Part shown: positions 4,138 through 10,795 of the stretch, one piece after another
How positions within the stretch are numbered: position 1 is the stretch's first letter
Layout of the letters: each line of letters starts with the position of its first letter
Origin: an uncultured Pseudomonadales bacterium
Lineage (GTDB): Bacteria > Pseudomonadota > Gammaproteobacteria > Pseudomonadales > Porticoccaceae
Direction of reading: 5' to 3'
Length of the DNA stretch: 10,795 nucleotides
Assembly: GCA_937998635.1 (NCBI GenBank)
Contig: CALLDA010000144.1
Location: 1 to 10,795 of the forward strand
Notes under the pieces: model-generated
What the model saw: only the letters and a program-made list of their open reading frames with translations
Told to the model about the DNA's origin: nothing
Databases searched by the model: none
Made by a program: the position numbers and the translations under genes

Positions 4138-5961
4138 CTACCCCTTGTGAAACGAGCTGTAAATAGCTTCAGCCACTTTTCTGTTAATCGATGGCACTTT
4201 CATAAGATCTGCCGTACTGGCTTTTTCCATGGCCGCCACGCCACCAAAGTAACGCAGCAGCTCCCTGCGGCGTTTTGGCCCGACCCCGGCAACTCCTTCG
4301 AGGGCTGAGGTGCGCCGCTTTCGATCTCGCCGTTGTCGATGCCCAGTAATGGCAAAACGGTGGGCTTCATCGCGGATTTGCTGAATCAACAATAACCCGA
4401 CCTGCTCAGGAATGATCTCCTGCTCACCGTCTGCTGTGGTCAGCAGCAGGCTTTCAAGACCGGCTTTACGGCTAGTGCCTTTGGCCACCCCGACCAGGTT
4501 GACGCCGATAACGCCCAGCTCTTCCAGCACTCGCTGAGCAATACGGAGCTGACCTTTACCCCCATCAATAAACAGGATATCGGGTAGCTTGCCCTCGCCT
4601 TTTTGCAGCCGCTTGTAGCGTCGTTTGAGGGCTTGCTCCATAGCGGCATAGTCATCACCACCGGTGATGCCTTCAATATTGAAACGCCGGTAGTCAGATT
4701 TTAGCGGGCCTTCTCGATTAAACACGACACAGGAGGCAACGGTTGCTTCACCACTACTGTGGCTTATATCAAAACATTCCATGCGCTCAGGCATTTCTGC
4801 CAGGCCCAGCGTCTGCTGAAGCTTTTCGTAGCGCTTCAGGGTGCTGGCTGAGGCGGCTAATCTGCCGCTGAGATTTTGTTCTGCGGTGCGGCTAGCCAGT
4901 TCCAGCCATTTCTTGCGGGTGCCACGGCTGACATTTTTGATCAGGACTTTGCGTTGCGCGGCCACCGTTAAGGCCTCTTCAAGCAATGGCTTTTCGGCAA
5001 GGTCGACCCCAACAGCAATTTCTTTGGGCACATCCGTGACGATATTGCCCTTAAGATAATTGCGAGGAATAAACTCGGCGATAATGTCTTCTAGACTCGT
5101 CGCCAGGGGTACTTTGGGATAGAAACTACGGCTACCCAGAATTCGGCCATGACGAATATAAAGCAGGTGTACGCAAGCATCGTCACCTTCCATAGCACCG
5201 GCAATCACATCAAGATTGCCATTGCCAGATTCGATAACCTGCTCTGCCTGAACCTGGCGCATAGCAATAATTTGATCTCGGATCAGCGCTGCTTCTTCAA
5301 AGTCCAGATTGGCACTGGCTTTGTCCATGACCGCTTCCAGCTCTTTCATTAAAGGCTGGTTTTTACCTTCAAGAAACATGCGGGTGTGTCGTACATCGCG
5401 CTGATAATTTTCTTCGGAGATCAAACCGACACAGGGCGCATTGCAACGTTCAATCTGATATTGCAGACAGGGTCGAGAACGGTTTTTAAAGAAACTGTCT
5501 TCACATTGACGGACGCGAAAAGTTTTTTGCAAAAAACTCATGCTTTCTCTCACCGCGTGAACGCTGGGAAATGGCCCGTAATAACTGCCCTTTTTACGTT
5601 TTGTACCGCGATGGAAGGTGATCCGCGGCCAGGGATCGTTGGTGGCAAAAAATATATAGGGATAGGACTTGTCGTCCCGAAGCAATATATTAAAGGGTGG
5701 GCGCAGCTGCTTGATAAGGTTTTGCTCAAGTAGCAAGGCTTCAAGCTCTGTCTCGGTAACGGTAACATCGACATTGGCTATACGCTTAACCAACGCGGCT
5801 GTCTTAGGCGCGAGACCACTGCTACGAAAATAACTGGCGACACGCTTGCGAAGGTTCTTAGCTTTGCCTACGTAGAGCACGGCCCCCTCCCCATCCAGCA
5901 TCTGATAGATGCCGGGCCGGGGGGTCAGATTTTTTAAGAATACTTTTGCATCGAAGGGCAT
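4138..5961 (-). CDS. uvrC: UvrABC excinuclease subunit C
   Basis: A 607-residue cytosolic nuclease that makes both incisions in nucleotide-excision repair after UvrA/UvrB mark the lesion. The N-terminal GIY-YIG domain is visible (PGIYQMLDGEG at 16-26; LYVGKAKNLRKR at 29-40) and makes the 3' cut. A cysteine-rich patch follows (CLQYQIERCNAPCVG). The UVR motif that contacts UvrB lies near residues 205-238 (LEAVMDKASANLDFEEAAL). The RNase H-like domain for the 5' cut shows ECFDISHSSGE and ILFIDGGKGQL, with their catalytic aspartates. The C-terminal helix-hairpin-helix pair (LEGVAGVGPKRRRELLRYFG and the following VPSINRKVAEAI) binds DNA. It follows gacA by 49 bases. A small inverted repeat, CGTTG/CAACG (5969-5983), lies directly before the ATG. 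The stop is TAG. Confidence 0.98.
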   Translation of the reverse strand: MPFDAKVFLKNLTPRPGIYQMLDGEGAVLYVGKAKNLRKRVASYFRSSGLAPKTAALVKRIANVDVTVTETELEALLLEQNLIKQLRPPFNILLRDDKSYPYIFFATNDPWPRITFHRGTKRKKGSYYGPFPSVHAVRESMSFLQKTFRVRQCEDSFFKNRSRPCLQYQIERCNAPCVGLISEENYQRDVRHTRMFLEGKNQPLMKELEAVMDKASANLDFEEAALIRDQIIAMRQVQAEQVIESGNGNLDVIAGAMEGDDACVHLLYIRHGRILGSRSFYPKVPLATSLEDIIAEFIPRNYLKGNIVTDVPKEIAVGVDLAEKPLLEEALTVAAQRKVLIKNVSRGTRKKWLELASRTAEQNLSGRLAASASTLKRYEKLQQTLGLAEMPERMECFDISHSSGEATVASCVVFNREGPLKSDYRRFNIEGITGGDDYAAMEQALKRRYKRLQKGEGKLPDILFIDGGKGQLRIAQRVLEELGVIGVNLVGVAKGTSRKAGLESLLLTTADGEQEIIPEQVGLLLIQQIRDEAHRFAITGHRQRRDRKRRTSALEGVAGVGPKRRRELLRYFGGVAAMEKASTADLMKVPSINRKVAEAIYSSFHKG

Positions 5962-6010
5962 GGTTTAGCGTTGTCTGGCAACGTATTTGGGTTATCTAAA
6001 TCCTGGGCAA

Positions 6011-6661
6011 TTAGATAATCTCGCCAGGGTCTACCAGGCCAAACTTGACCGCAGCCAGGGTCAGTTCGACATCATTGCTCACACTGAGTTTTTCAAATAT
6101 ACGGTATTTATAGGTATTGATCGTCTTGGGGCTAATATTAAGCACCCCTGCAATGTCGTTAGCTCGGTGGCCGTTAGTGATCATCTGGGCGATTTGTAGT
6201 TCGCGCTGAGACAAGGTCGCTAATGGCGACTGTTCCTGCCCGGCACTTAAACCCTTAACCACCATCAACTGCGCAATTTCCGGACTGACGTAAACCCGCT
6301 CATCCATAACCGTCGTCAATGCATCCTGAATTTCGTGCTGATCGGCATTTTTCGTAATATAGCCTGCAGCACCAGCCTTTAATAATTGTCGCGGATAGAT
6401 GTCATCGCTCATAGCAGTGATAACAATCACCTTCAGGTCGGGGTGGGCGATCATTAAACGCCGCGTCGCTTCTAGTCCGCCAATACCGGGCATACGGATA
6501 TCCATAAATACGATATCGGGTTCTAGCTCTCGCACTGCATTCAGGGCCTCTTCTCCACTCCTGCACTCGCCCACCACGGTGACACTTGTAACGGATTCGA
6601 TCAAACCGCACAGGCCCATTCGGATCAGCTCGTGATCGTCCACCACCAATACTTTGTGCAC
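6011..6661 (-). CDS. gacA: GacA/UvrY-type response regulator
   Basis: A 216-residue two-component response regulator. The receiver domain has the acidic pair Asp8-Asp9, the phosphoacceptor Asp54 (FMDIRMPG), a Thr at 82 and Lys104 in GYITKNAD. A LuxR-type helix-turn-helix covers about residues 148-212 (TLSQRELQIAQMITNG, NISPKTINTYKYRIFEKL). In relatives it is phosphorylated by GacS/BarA and turns on the small RNAs that sequester RsmA/CsrA, controlling secondary metabolism, motility and biofilm. Its partner kinase is not in the window, as usual. Position directly before uvrC is the classical gacA arrangement and supports the name. The start is GTG at 6661, chosen for AGGAG (6670-6674) 8 bases upstream. 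A promoter and a palindrome lie just upstream. Confidence 0.95.
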   Translation of the reverse strand: MHKVLVVDDHELIRMGLCGLIESVTSVTVVGECRSGEEALNAVRELEPDIVFMDIRMPGIGGLEATRRLMIAHPDLKVIVITAMSDDIYPRQLLKAGAAGYITKNADQHEIQDALTTVMDERVYVSPEIAQLMVVKGLSAGQEQSPLATLSQRELQIAQMITNGHRANDIAGVLNISPKTINTYKYRIFEKLSVSNDVELTLAAVKFGLVDPGEII

Positions 6662-6692
6662 CGCCGCCTCTCCTAACTGATTACCTTTTTGA

Positions 6693-6713
6693 GCCTGTCA
6701 TTGAGTGACAGGC
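6693..6713. promoter_or_regulatory. Perfect inverted repeat in the gacA leader
   Basis: GCCTGTCA (6693-6700) and TGACAGGC (6706-6713) form a perfect 8-bp stem around TTGAG. In the gacA/murB direction the following bases are A-rich rather than T-rich, so it is not a terminator for murB. It falls at the predicted transcription start of gacA and could be a protein operator or a 5' mRNA hairpin. The half-sites are one base too far apart for the LexA pattern CTGT-N8-ACAG. Confidence 0.5.
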
Positions 6714-6716
6714 ATC

Positions 6717-6745
6717 ACTATGATTTGCCTCAGAAAAACTGTCAT
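6717..6745 (-). promoter_or_regulatory. Candidate gacA promoter
   Basis: On the minus strand ATGACA (6745-6740) is 5 of 6 to the -35 consensus. CATAGT (6722-6717) is 4 of 6 to the -10, and the spacer is 17 bases. Start would be about 6710, inside the palindrome and about 50 bases before the gacA GTG. The -35 box overlaps the end of murB by one base. Confidence 0.4.
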
Positions 6746-7773
6746 TAGCCACCTAACACTCGAGGCTCCATTTCCAGATCGATGCCAAAGCACTGTTTAA
6801 TGTCGATACTAATGTGCTTAGCTAAGGCCAGAATTTCGCCACCCGTAGCGTTTCCAAATTGAGTTAAAACCAGCGCATGTTGTGGATGAACCCCACAATT
6901 GTCGCGATGAACTCCCTTCCAGCCGGCCTTGTCGATCAGCCAGGCGGCGGGAATTTTTACCCGATCATCATTTTGCACATAGGTTACCAGATCCGGATAT
7001 TGCTCGGTCAATTGTTTAGCCTGGGTTTGACTGATGACTGGATTCTTAAAAAAGCTACCCACATTCGGCTCAATGGCCGGGTCGGGAAGTTTCTCGCGGC
7101 GAATACGACAAACGGTTTCACTGATTAATTGGGGTGTGATCGCAAGCTGATCGTCCAGCGCTGCCCGTAAAGCCGGATAACGAATGTTGACCTTAGCCTG
7201 GCGATGCAAGGCCAGCGTAACGGAGGTAATGATATAAGCATCCCTATGTTCAGTCTTGAAAACACTATGGCGGTAAGCAAACTGGCAATCTCGTGCCGAA
7301 AAGTGTGTCGCTTCACCGGTGGCTATGGAAATGGCCTCCAGAGAAACGAAGCAATCACTTAACTCGACCCCATAGGCGCCGATATTTTGTACCGGTGCTG
7401 CACCCACCAGGCCGGGGATGAGCGAGAGATTTTCGATACCGTAATAACCTTGCTCCACCATATTCAGCACCAGGTCATGCCACACCTCCCCTGCCGCCGC
7501 GCTTATTAGAACGGTATCCTTGTCTTTGGCCTCAGTGCTGATACCTACCAGCGCTACCTGAATAACCAGGCCACTCAAGTTTCCAGCCAGAATAATATTG
7601 CTGCCAGCACCCAGCACACTGATAGCTAATTGTCGCTGGCGGGCAAATGCTAGCGCCTGCTGAATATCTGCACAATTATTTACCCGACAAAAATATTCAG
7701 CCCGAGCTGGCAAAGCCATGGTGTTAAGGGCGTCTAAGGGGTGATTTTCGATAATATCCAGCTCAGGATTCAT
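6745..7773 (-). CDS. murB: UDP-N-acetylenolpyruvoylglucosamine reductase
   Basis: A 342-residue flavoenzyme that reduces UDP-GlcNAc-enolpyruvate with NADPH to UDP-MurNAc, the second committed step of peptidoglycan precursor synthesis in the cytosol. The FAD-binding region includes VLGAGSNIIL (53-62) and the signature LSLIPGLVGAAPVQNIGAYG (116-135). YRHSVFK (167-173) marks the type I enzyme of E. coli. The catalytic serine is Ser240 in EPNVGSFFKNP, and the catalytic glutamate is in the C-terminal LEMEPRV. Length is that of E. coli-type MurB. It is the last gene of the msbA–lpxK–kdsB–phosphatase operon, 37 bases after the phosphatase. A same-strand ATG further upstream is out of frame. No clear Shine-Dalgarno is seen. 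Confidence 0.97.
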   Translation of the reverse strand: MNPELDIIENHPLDALNTMALPARAEYFCRVNNCADIQQALAFARQRQLAISVLGAGSNIILAGNLSGLVIQVALVGISTEAKDKDTVLISAAAGEVWHDLVLNMVEQGYYGIENLSLIPGLVGAAPVQNIGAYGVELSDCFVSLEAISIATGEATHFSARDCQFAYRHSVFKTEHRDAYIITSVTLALHRQAKVNIRYPALRAALDDQLAITPQLISETVCRIRREKLPDPAIEPNVGSFFKNPVISQTQAKQLTEQYPDLVTYVQNDDRVKIPAAWLIDKAGWKGVHRDNCGVHPQHALVLTQFGNATGGEILALAKHISIDIKQCFGIDLEMEPRVLGG

Positions 7774-7810
7774 CGGCTTTTGTCAGACATTATGGTTTCG
7801 AATCCCAGGT

Positions 7811-8311
7811 TTATGTCGACTGTTTGTGCGCAATCGATCTATCTTTAATAGCGCAGATCAGGCCCTGGGATGCGGCTTCTATCATCTCCAGCACCTGTTC
7901 AAAAGCGTCCATTCCACCGCTATAAGGATCTGGAACTTCGCTGGACCTGGGTAAATCGCTGTAATCGAGGAATAAGCTGAGTTGTCCCGCAAAGTCTGCA
8001 GGAACCATGCCTTGAAGGTTCGATAAATTGGCAAGATCCATGGCCAGAATATAATCAAACCGGGCAAAATCTTCGGCACACACCTGTCGAGCGCGCAGAT
8101 GCTGGAGATCGTAACCCCGGCTACGGGCTGCACGTATCGCACGTTGATCTGGCCCGCGACCAAGGTGCCAGTCACCGGTACCGGCTGAGTCAACACTGAT
8201 CAGATCAGACAGACCTTCCGCCTTAACCATAGCTTCAAATACGCCGTGGGCGGTCGGAGAGCGGCAAATATTGCCGAGGCAAACAAATAAAATGCTGACG
8301 GACTTCTTCAT
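7811..8311 (-). CDS. Low-molecular-weight protein-tyrosine phosphatase
   Basis: A 166-residue phosphatase of the low-molecular-weight family. The P-loop C-x5-R is VCLGNICRSPT, with nucleophile Cys11 and Arg17 near the N-terminus. The general-acid aspartate is in EVPDPYSGGMDAF, and SAGTGDWHLGRGPDQRA is the usual second signature. In relatives such enzymes dephosphorylate tyrosine kinases or glycan-synthesis proteins; the true substrate here is unknown. The ATG overlaps the kdsB TGA as ATGA (8308-8311), so translation is probably coupled to kdsB. Placement between kdsB and murB matches Pseudomonas. The premature stop in kdsB upstream could reduce its expression unless translation restarts. Confidence 0.94.
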   Translation of the reverse strand: MKKSVSILFVCLGNICRSPTAHGVFEAMVKAEGLSDLISVDSAGTGDWHLGRGPDQRAIRAARSRGYDLQHLRARQVCAEDFARFDYILAMDLANLSNLQGMVPADFAGQLSLFLDYSDLPRSSEVPDPYSGGMDAFEQVLEMIEAASQGLICAIKDRSIAHKQST

Positions 8312-9078
8312 TGAGCGTCCGAATGCTCTACCAGCTTAAGCACTGCCTGGAGATCAGCTTCGGTATCGACCCCCGGCGGGACGCTTTCAAGGGCATCGGC
8401 GACATGAATGTTCACGCCCTGATACAGAAACCGCAGCTGCTCCAGGGCCTCGCTTTGCTCCAGGTCAGCCATCGGCCAACTAACAAATTTGTGCAACAAA
8501 GCAGCACGATAGGCATATAGACCAATATGGCGGCGATAAGCATAGCTCTCCGGCAAGGATGCTTGCGACTGAGCAAAATGGTCCCGCGGCCATGGAATCG
8601 GCGCTCGGCTAAAATACAGGGCCCAGTGGTTTGTATCAGTCACCACTTTAACCACATTGGGGTCGAGAAGGATTTCTACGGATGTGACTGGCTCGCTCAA
8701 AGTCGCAACACCTGCAGAGGGATTAGCCGCCAGATTAGCTGCCACCTGGTCGATCACGGCCGGGGGTATTAAAGGTTCATCACCCTGGACATTAACGACA
8801 ATTTCGTCATCATCAAGGGCGAGCTGCGTGGCTACTTCAGCGAGCCGGTCGGTACCAGAAGCGTGCTCAGCAGAGGTCAGAACCACCTAACCCCCAAAAG
8901 CTTTGACGGCGGACACGATGCGCTCATCATCTGTTGCTACCAGCACACGCGCTGCCTTACTCAAGCAAGCCTGGCGGTAAACGCGCTCTACCAGCATCTG
9001 TCCGGCTATCTCTCGCAATGGTTTAGCAGGTAGGCGGCTCGACGCATATCGCGCCGGAATAACTACTGTATAAGTCAT
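8308..9078 (-). pseudogene. kdsB: 3-deoxy-manno-octulosonate cytidylyltransferase, interrupted by in-frame TAG
   Basis: KdsB activates KDO to CMP-KDO for the LPS core. The full frame from ATG 9078 to TGA 8308 spans 257 codons including the stop, close to the family length (~250). Codon 64 is TAG (8887-8889). Residues 1-63 contain the CTP-binding start VVIPARYASSRLPAKPL and VATDDERIV. After the stop the same frame continues with ASGTDRLAEVA, VNVQGDEPLIPP, VKVV, ALYFSRAPIPWPRD, HIGLYAYR, EALEQLRFL and GVDTEADL, all KdsB hallmarks. No other lesion is seen. E. coli KdsB has Glu at this site, so one base change (GAG to TAG) explains it. GTG immediately follows the TAG, after a GGGGG run, so restart could yield two halves of 63 and 192 residues. 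Sequencing error, recent mutation or split synthesis are all possible. Confidence 0.85.
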
Positions 9079-9103
9079 AATTTCAATTAGTTATGGTGAT
9101 TTT

Positions 9104-10195
9104 CTAAACCAAATTATTGCTATCAATATTAACAGTAAACCTGTCTTCAATAAGCTGGACTAGCTCAGGAGGCAGGAGCGCCTCAACATCTAGATACCAA
9201 TAGTTTCTGTTATTCAGAGACTCGCATTTGACCGCATCTTTTGCTGTCATAACAAGAGGCCGATCATCGTCGAAATTCAAATCACCGGCGGTAAAGACGT
9301 GATGATCAGGAAAGCTATGTAATTGCGGCTGCAAACCCAAAGCGATCAGGGTATCGCGGAAACGCTCCGGGTTGCCGATGCCGGCCACTGCATGTACGGA
9401 CTGTCCCTGAGCACTCTGCCCTTTAAACGAAGCCTCTTGAGACCATTGCTTCGCACTGACCTTCTCCCCCGAGCTGAGATTAATAAAATGACTCGCTTCA
9501 AGACTCATTGAGAAAATCGGCACCTGAGCTGGAAGCCCATAGTCGAGGGCACTCGACGGGAAGGTTTTCACTAGCGAGTCCGCCGCTTGATCAGGCTCCG
9601 CGCCATTGATCACAATACCATCGACACTATTGAGCCGGGCGGGGGATTCCCGCAATGGCCCCGCCGGGAGACAATGACCATTACCCAGGCCGCGCTGCCG
9701 GTCGATCACCACAATCTCTAAATCTCTATGCATACGGTAATGTTGCAAACCATCGTCGCTGAGGATGACATCCAGCGCATTTTGTTCAAGCAGATGCTCT
9801 ACCGCTGCGCGTCGATCCGCACACACCACCACCGGACAATTCGTGCGTCGGGCTATCAGCAGGGCCTCGTCACCACATTGTTCAACGGCACTCTCAGCGC
9901 TTACCGACATGGGGCCTGGCCCAGCATTGCCACCGTAACCCCGGCTAACGATGCCCACCTTAATACCCCTTACCGCCAGTTGCTGGGTCAATGCGATAAT
10001 CAACGGAGTCTTACCAGTGCCACCGACGTTGATATTGCCGATCACAATAAGCGGTACGCGCCAGGCTTTACCCTGATAGCGCTTTTGCAAGATTCGTTTG
10101 CGTAGGCTTGCCACCGTCTGGAACAAGTAGGCTCCAGGCAGTAAAACCTGAGACCAGCTGGGCTTTCTATACCCGGCCCTTTCGAGGCTATTCAT
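9104..10195 (-). CDS. lpxK: Tetraacyldisaccharide 4'-kinase
   Basis: A 363-residue kinase at the inner membrane that adds the 4'-phosphate to the lipid A disaccharide to give lipid IVA. A hydrophobic N-terminal segment (VLLPGAYLFQTVASL, 17-31) is followed by the P-loop GNINVGGTGKTP (53-64). Further on are the LpxK signatures SDDGLQHYRMHRDLEIVVID (146-165) and GNGHCLPAGPLREPP-like GNGHCLPAGPLRESP (171-185). The frame extends upstream to an ATG at 10285, but that would overlap msbA by 74 bases; ATG 10195 (MNSLERAGYRKPSW) fits the family start and lies 16 bases after msbA. It is slightly longer than the ~330 usual. It ends in TAG, 25 bases before kdsB. The small Trm112/YcaR gene often found between them is missing. 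Confidence 0.96.
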   Translation of the reverse strand: MNSLERAGYRKPSWSQVLLPGAYLFQTVASLRKRILQKRYQGKAWRVPLIVIGNINVGGTGKTPLIIALTQQLAVRGIKVGIVSRGYGGNAGPGPMSVSAESAVEQCGDEALLIARRTNCPVVVCADRRAAVEHLLEQNALDVILSDDGLQHYRMHRDLEIVVIDRQRGLGNGHCLPAGPLRESPARLNSVDGIVINGAEPDQAADSLVKTFPSSALDYGLPAQVPIFSMSLEASHFINLSSGEKVSAKQWSQEASFKGQSAQGQSVHAVAGIGNPERFRDTLIALGLQPQLHSFPDHHVFTAGDLNFDDDRPLVMTAKDAVKCESLNNRNYWYLDVEALLPPELVQLIEDRFTVNIDSNNLV

Positions 10196-10211
10196 AAAGC
10201 TTAAACGCCAC

Positions 10212-10795
10212 TTAGGCGTCGTCGTCAGCCAATTGTTGGCGATAGAGTGTCGAGTATCGTCCTGTAGCCGCGAGCAAATCAGCATGACTACCCTGTTCTA
10301 TAATTTGCCCATCTTCTATGACTAATATTTTATCGGCATTTTCGACCGTGCTGAGTCTGTGCGCGATAACAAAGGTAGTACGACCCTTCATAGCCGCATC
10401 AAAGGCCGCCTGAATATTGCGCTCGGACTCGGTATCCAGTGCCGATGTTGCTTCATCCAGAATCAGAATAGGTGCGTCTTTTAATAAGGCCCGCGCTATT
10501 GCCAGGCGTTGCCGTTGACCACCGGATAACATCACACCATCATCGCCGATCACGGTGTCAAAGCCATCGGGTAAAGCCTCGATAAAATCCAGCGCATAAG
10601 CCATTCGCGCAGCCTCTCGTACTGCCTCTGGACCATGGGCTGATAATTCTCCATAAGCGATGTTGTTATAGACCGTATCGTTAAACAGTGTCACCTGCTG
10701 GCTCACCAGGGCGATTTGCCTGCGCAAACTAAGCAGGGAGTAGTCGGTCACTTCTCGGTCATCCAGTAATATCCGACCTGAATGGTAATTATAAA
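10212..10795 (-). CDS. msbA: Lipid A export ATP-binding/permease protein, C-terminal part
   Basis: The last 193 residues of an ABC exporter; the gene runs off the right edge of the window. Visible are SGRILLDDREVTDYSLLSLRR, the Q-loop LVSQQVTLFNDTVYNNIAYG, the signature and Walker B region (MLSGGQRQRLAIARALLKDA then ILILDEATSALDTESE) and the H-loop FVIAHRLSTVENAD. The wording of the Q-loop region and the position directly upstream of lpxK identify it as MsbA, which flips lipid A–core across the inner membrane as a homodimer. The Walker A motif and the six-helix membrane domain lie outside the window. It is the first visible gene of the operon and ends 16 bases before lpxK. Confidence 0.95.
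   Translation of the reverse strand, partial: YNYHSGRILLDDREVTDYSLLSLRRQIALVSQQVTLFNDTVYNNIAYGELSAHGPEAVREAARMAYALDFIEALPDGFDTVIGDDGVMLSGGQRQRLAIARALLKDAPILILDEATSALDTESERNIQAAFDAAMKGRTTFVIAHRLSTVENADKILVIEDGQIIEQGSHADLLAATGRYSTLYRQQLADDDA

Noticed and set aside
6693..6713. Terminator for murB
   Set aside because: The stem is strong, but an A-run rather than a T-run follows it in the murB direction.
8887..8889. TAG reassigned to an amino acid in this organism
   Set aside because: uvrC, pgsA and lpxK all end in TAG at their normal lengths, so TAG acts as a stop here. Reassignment would also extend those proteins.
8890..8896. Frameshift at the GGGGG run in kdsB
   Set aside because: The frame is the same before and after the run and aligns with KdsB without a gap; only the TAG codon is abnormal.
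10196..10285. Longer lpxK start at ATG 10285
   Set aside because: It would overlap the msbA coding end by 74 bases and add 30 residues unlike the LpxK N-terminus.
1..10795. CRISPR array, insertion sequence or prophage
   Set aside because: No regularly spaced repeats, transposase or phage structural genes were seen on either strand.

Overview
The window looks like a chromosomal segment of a Gram-negative gammaproteobacterium. The block gacA–uvrC–pgsA–tRNA and the block msbA–lpxK–kdsB–phosphatase–murB are both typical of Pseudomonas-like and other aquatic Gammaproteobacteria, and the lipid A/KDO genes show an outer membrane with LPS. Genus cannot be decided from the sequence.

Layout. (1) 159-947, plus strand: a crotonase-family enoyl-CoA hydratase/isomerase. 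(2) 1093-2830: a degenerate chromosomal integron that ordinary gene calling would miss. The last ~37 codons of an integron integrase (intI) lie on the minus strand, followed by an A+T-rich gap, a possible attI with two direct repeats, and three small plus-strand genes (cupin, 2-TM protein, 4-TM protein). These are separated by attC sites whose core bases match the ends of their own cassettes. A 5'-truncated open frame of unknown origin follows. (3) 2966-3295, minus strand: tRNA-Leu(UAA) and tRNA-Cys(GCA). Between them lie a 23-nt partial copy of the tRNA-Leu 5' end and four tandem hairpins. (4) 3517-6661, minus strand: pgsA, uvrC and gacA, transcribed gacA→uvrC→pgsA→tRNAs. (5) 6745-10795, minus strand: msbA (partial)→lpxK→kdsB→low-molecular-weight phosphatase→murB, a cell-envelope operon making and flipping lipid A, activating KDO and supplying a peptidoglycan precursor.

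Main points. kdsB, normally essential for LPS, carries an in-frame TAG at codon 64 in otherwise intact coding sequence. TAG is used as the normal stop by uvrC, pgsA and lpxK, so general reassignment of TAG is unlikely. The stop is directly followed by GTG. The integron remnant is the most unusual region: its integrase is dead, its cassettes still have open frames, and two of the three cassette proteins are small membrane proteins of unknown function. The palindrome at the gacA start and the structured tRNA spacer are secondary observations.
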